This document shows positions 7,334 to 7,906 of a stretch of 7,906 bases of DNA, piece by piece. Under the pieces are notes generated by a model that was not told the origin of the DNA, searched no databases, and saw only the letters and a list, made by a program, of their open reading frames with translations. Within the stretch, counting starts at the first letter, position 1, and the number at the start of each line of letters is the position of its first letter. The translations under genes and the position numbers were made by a program. Origin of the DNA: Acidiferrobacteraceae bacterium (GTDB taxonomy: Bacteria > Pseudomonadota > Gammaproteobacteria > Arenicellales > UBA868); NCBI GenBank assembly GCA_002713825.1, contig PAUU01000059.1:9078-16983 (forward strand), written 5' to 3'.

Positions 7334-7338
7334 TTTCC

Positions 7339-7906
7339 ATGGCACGCAATTTTATCCGAATTGCAGTTGAAAAACGTGTGGCCATTCAGGCTAAACTGGC
7401 AAGAAGACCGATTAGTCCGGCGCCGGGGCCTCTTGGGTCGTTCAGAATTTTTTTGCTCAGGGTGAGTGCACTATGCCTGACGGCGTTTTTGGGTTTGAGC
7501 ACGGCTCAGGCGCAGGACCTTCGATCGGCGCTCGACGAACAGTCCTTTCCGGACTATCGGGTTCTGCCCGTCAGCGTGCTCAGCCCAAAAATCCGAGAAA
7601 CCGAGCACACCGAGCCAGCCCCGGCGCTGACACCTGATGCGCTGGCCCCGTTTCTTGGCAGCCCCCTGTTGATGGATGAAGTCATTGGCACGCGGATGGG
7701 GCGGGTCATCACCGGTCCCGAGAGCAACGTACTTTTGGGGCAGTTCAGTCCGTTTCTGGCCCAGGATCTGCCGCTGTCGGAAAATGGTCTGTACACTGTG
7801 TTTCGGGAGGGGGACACGCTGACACATCCGGTCAGCGGCGAATATCTCGCCACAATGGCGCACGTCGTGGGCGTTGCAAAACTGGAGACACCTGGCGCAA
7901 TTGCAG
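7339..7906 (+). CDS. LysM-family envelope protein lacking the LysM domain (3' end beyond window)
   Basis: An open frame of 189 codons runs to the right edge without a stop. A gene of this place and direction, divergent to def, normally encodes a secreted protein with an N-terminal LysM peptidoglycan-binding domain and a long conserved C-terminal region. Here residues 81-189 resemble that C-terminal region: LSPKIRE, then ALTPDALAPFLGSPLLMDE (96-114), then GLYTVFREGDTLTHPVSGEYL (150-170) and VVGVAKLETPGAIA (176-189). A hydrophobic segment at 37-55 ends in AQA at 56-58, a good signal peptidase site. Only about 22 residues (59-80) lie between it and LSPKIRE, so the roughly 45-residue LysM module is absent. 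The predicted n-region is unusually long at about 36 residues. The ATG is chosen for its GAGAAAG site and the promoter upstream; a TTG at 7453 would give a standard-length signal peptide but has no ribosome site. Family assignment rests on my memory of homologues. Function is unknown, probably at the cell wall. Confidence 0.72.
   Translation, partial: MARNFIRIAVEKRVAIQAKLARRPISPAPGPLGSFRIFLLRVSALCLTAFLGLSTAQAQDLRSALDEQSFPDYRVLPVSVLSPKIRETEHTEPAPALTPDALAPFLGSPLLMDEVIGTRMGRVITGPESNVLLGQFSPFLAQDLPLSENGLYTVFREGDTLTHPVSGEYLATMAHVVGVAKLETPGAIA

Larger units (their letters stand above)
7245..7338. other. Intergenic region between divergent def and LysM-family genes
   Basis: This 94-bp region holds the starts of two divergent transcription units. 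On the plus strand a clear promoter candidate is visible (7282-7310) and a ribosome site lies at 7327-7333. On the minus strand I tested TAGACA (7306-7301), TAGTGT and TTATCC as promoter elements, and none has a partner at 15 to 19 bp. The leftward promoter is therefore not identified. It may overlap the rightward one or depend on an activator. No terminator-like hairpin or operator palindrome stands out. Confidence 0.7.

Noticed and set aside
7322..7334. Inverted repeat ACTTT-GAG-AAAGT covering the ribosome site
   Set aside because: A 5-bp AT-rich stem with a 3-base loop is too weak to act as a thermosensor or translational switch, and such repeats are common by chance.
7448..7454. Run of seven T as a possible intrinsic terminator
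   Set aside because: No GC-rich stem precedes it and it lies inside an open coding frame, so it does not resemble a terminator.
7471..7863. Two overlapping minus-strand frames of 130 and 99 codons
   Set aside because: Both are antisense to the rightward LysM-family frame, which has a promoter, ribosome site, signal peptide and family similarity. They have none of these.

Overview
The window is an ordinary chromosomal segment of a gammaproteobacterium with roughly 55 to 60% GC by eye. The evidence is gene order and protein similarity. A block def-fmt-rsmB-(DUF4390)-ntrY-ntrX-trkA runs leftward on the minus strand, and a gene of the family normally found divergent to def (LysM-type envelope protein) runs rightward from the right edge. 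The basic set def, fmt, rsmB, trkA with a divergent LysM gene is typical of gammaproteobacteria. A DUF4390 gene and an NtrY/NtrX pair between rsmB and trkA fit non-enteric lineages rather than Enterobacterales. I cannot name a genus.

Layout from right to left along the minus-strand operon: def (6702-7244, peptide deformylase), fmt (5740-6696, Met-tRNA formyltransferase), rsmB (4464-5753, 16S rRNA m5C967 methyltransferase), a DUF4390 exported protein (3829-4467), an NtrY-like membrane histidine kinase (1685-3832, or 3877 with a longer start), an NtrX-like AAA+ response regulator (271-1656), and the first 80 codons of trkA (1-242, running off the left edge). Genes are separated by 5 to 28 bp or overlap by 3 to 14 bp, with no visible internal terminator, so one leftward transcript is likely. 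To the right, a 94-bp intergenic region (7245-7338) separates def from a divergent gene whose open frame (7339-7906) leaves the window at the right edge. A good sigma-70-type promoter for it lies at 7282-7310.

The genes form three functional groups. Def and Fmt handle N-formylation of initiator Met-tRNA and its removal, and RsmB modifies the ribosomal decoding region. NtrY/NtrX form a transmembrane two-component system, coupled in translation to an exported DUF4390 protein. TrkA is the NAD-binding peripheral subunit of a K+ transporter.

No mobile element, CRISPR array, RNA gene or phage-like sequence is visible, and no stretch over 300 bases lacks a gene. I found no previously undescribed system. 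The points most worth a second look are the divergent LysM-family gene, which appears to have lost its LysM domain; NtrX, which lacks the GAFTGA motif and has an unusual P-loop; and a probable GTG start of ntrY inside a 3-base overlap.
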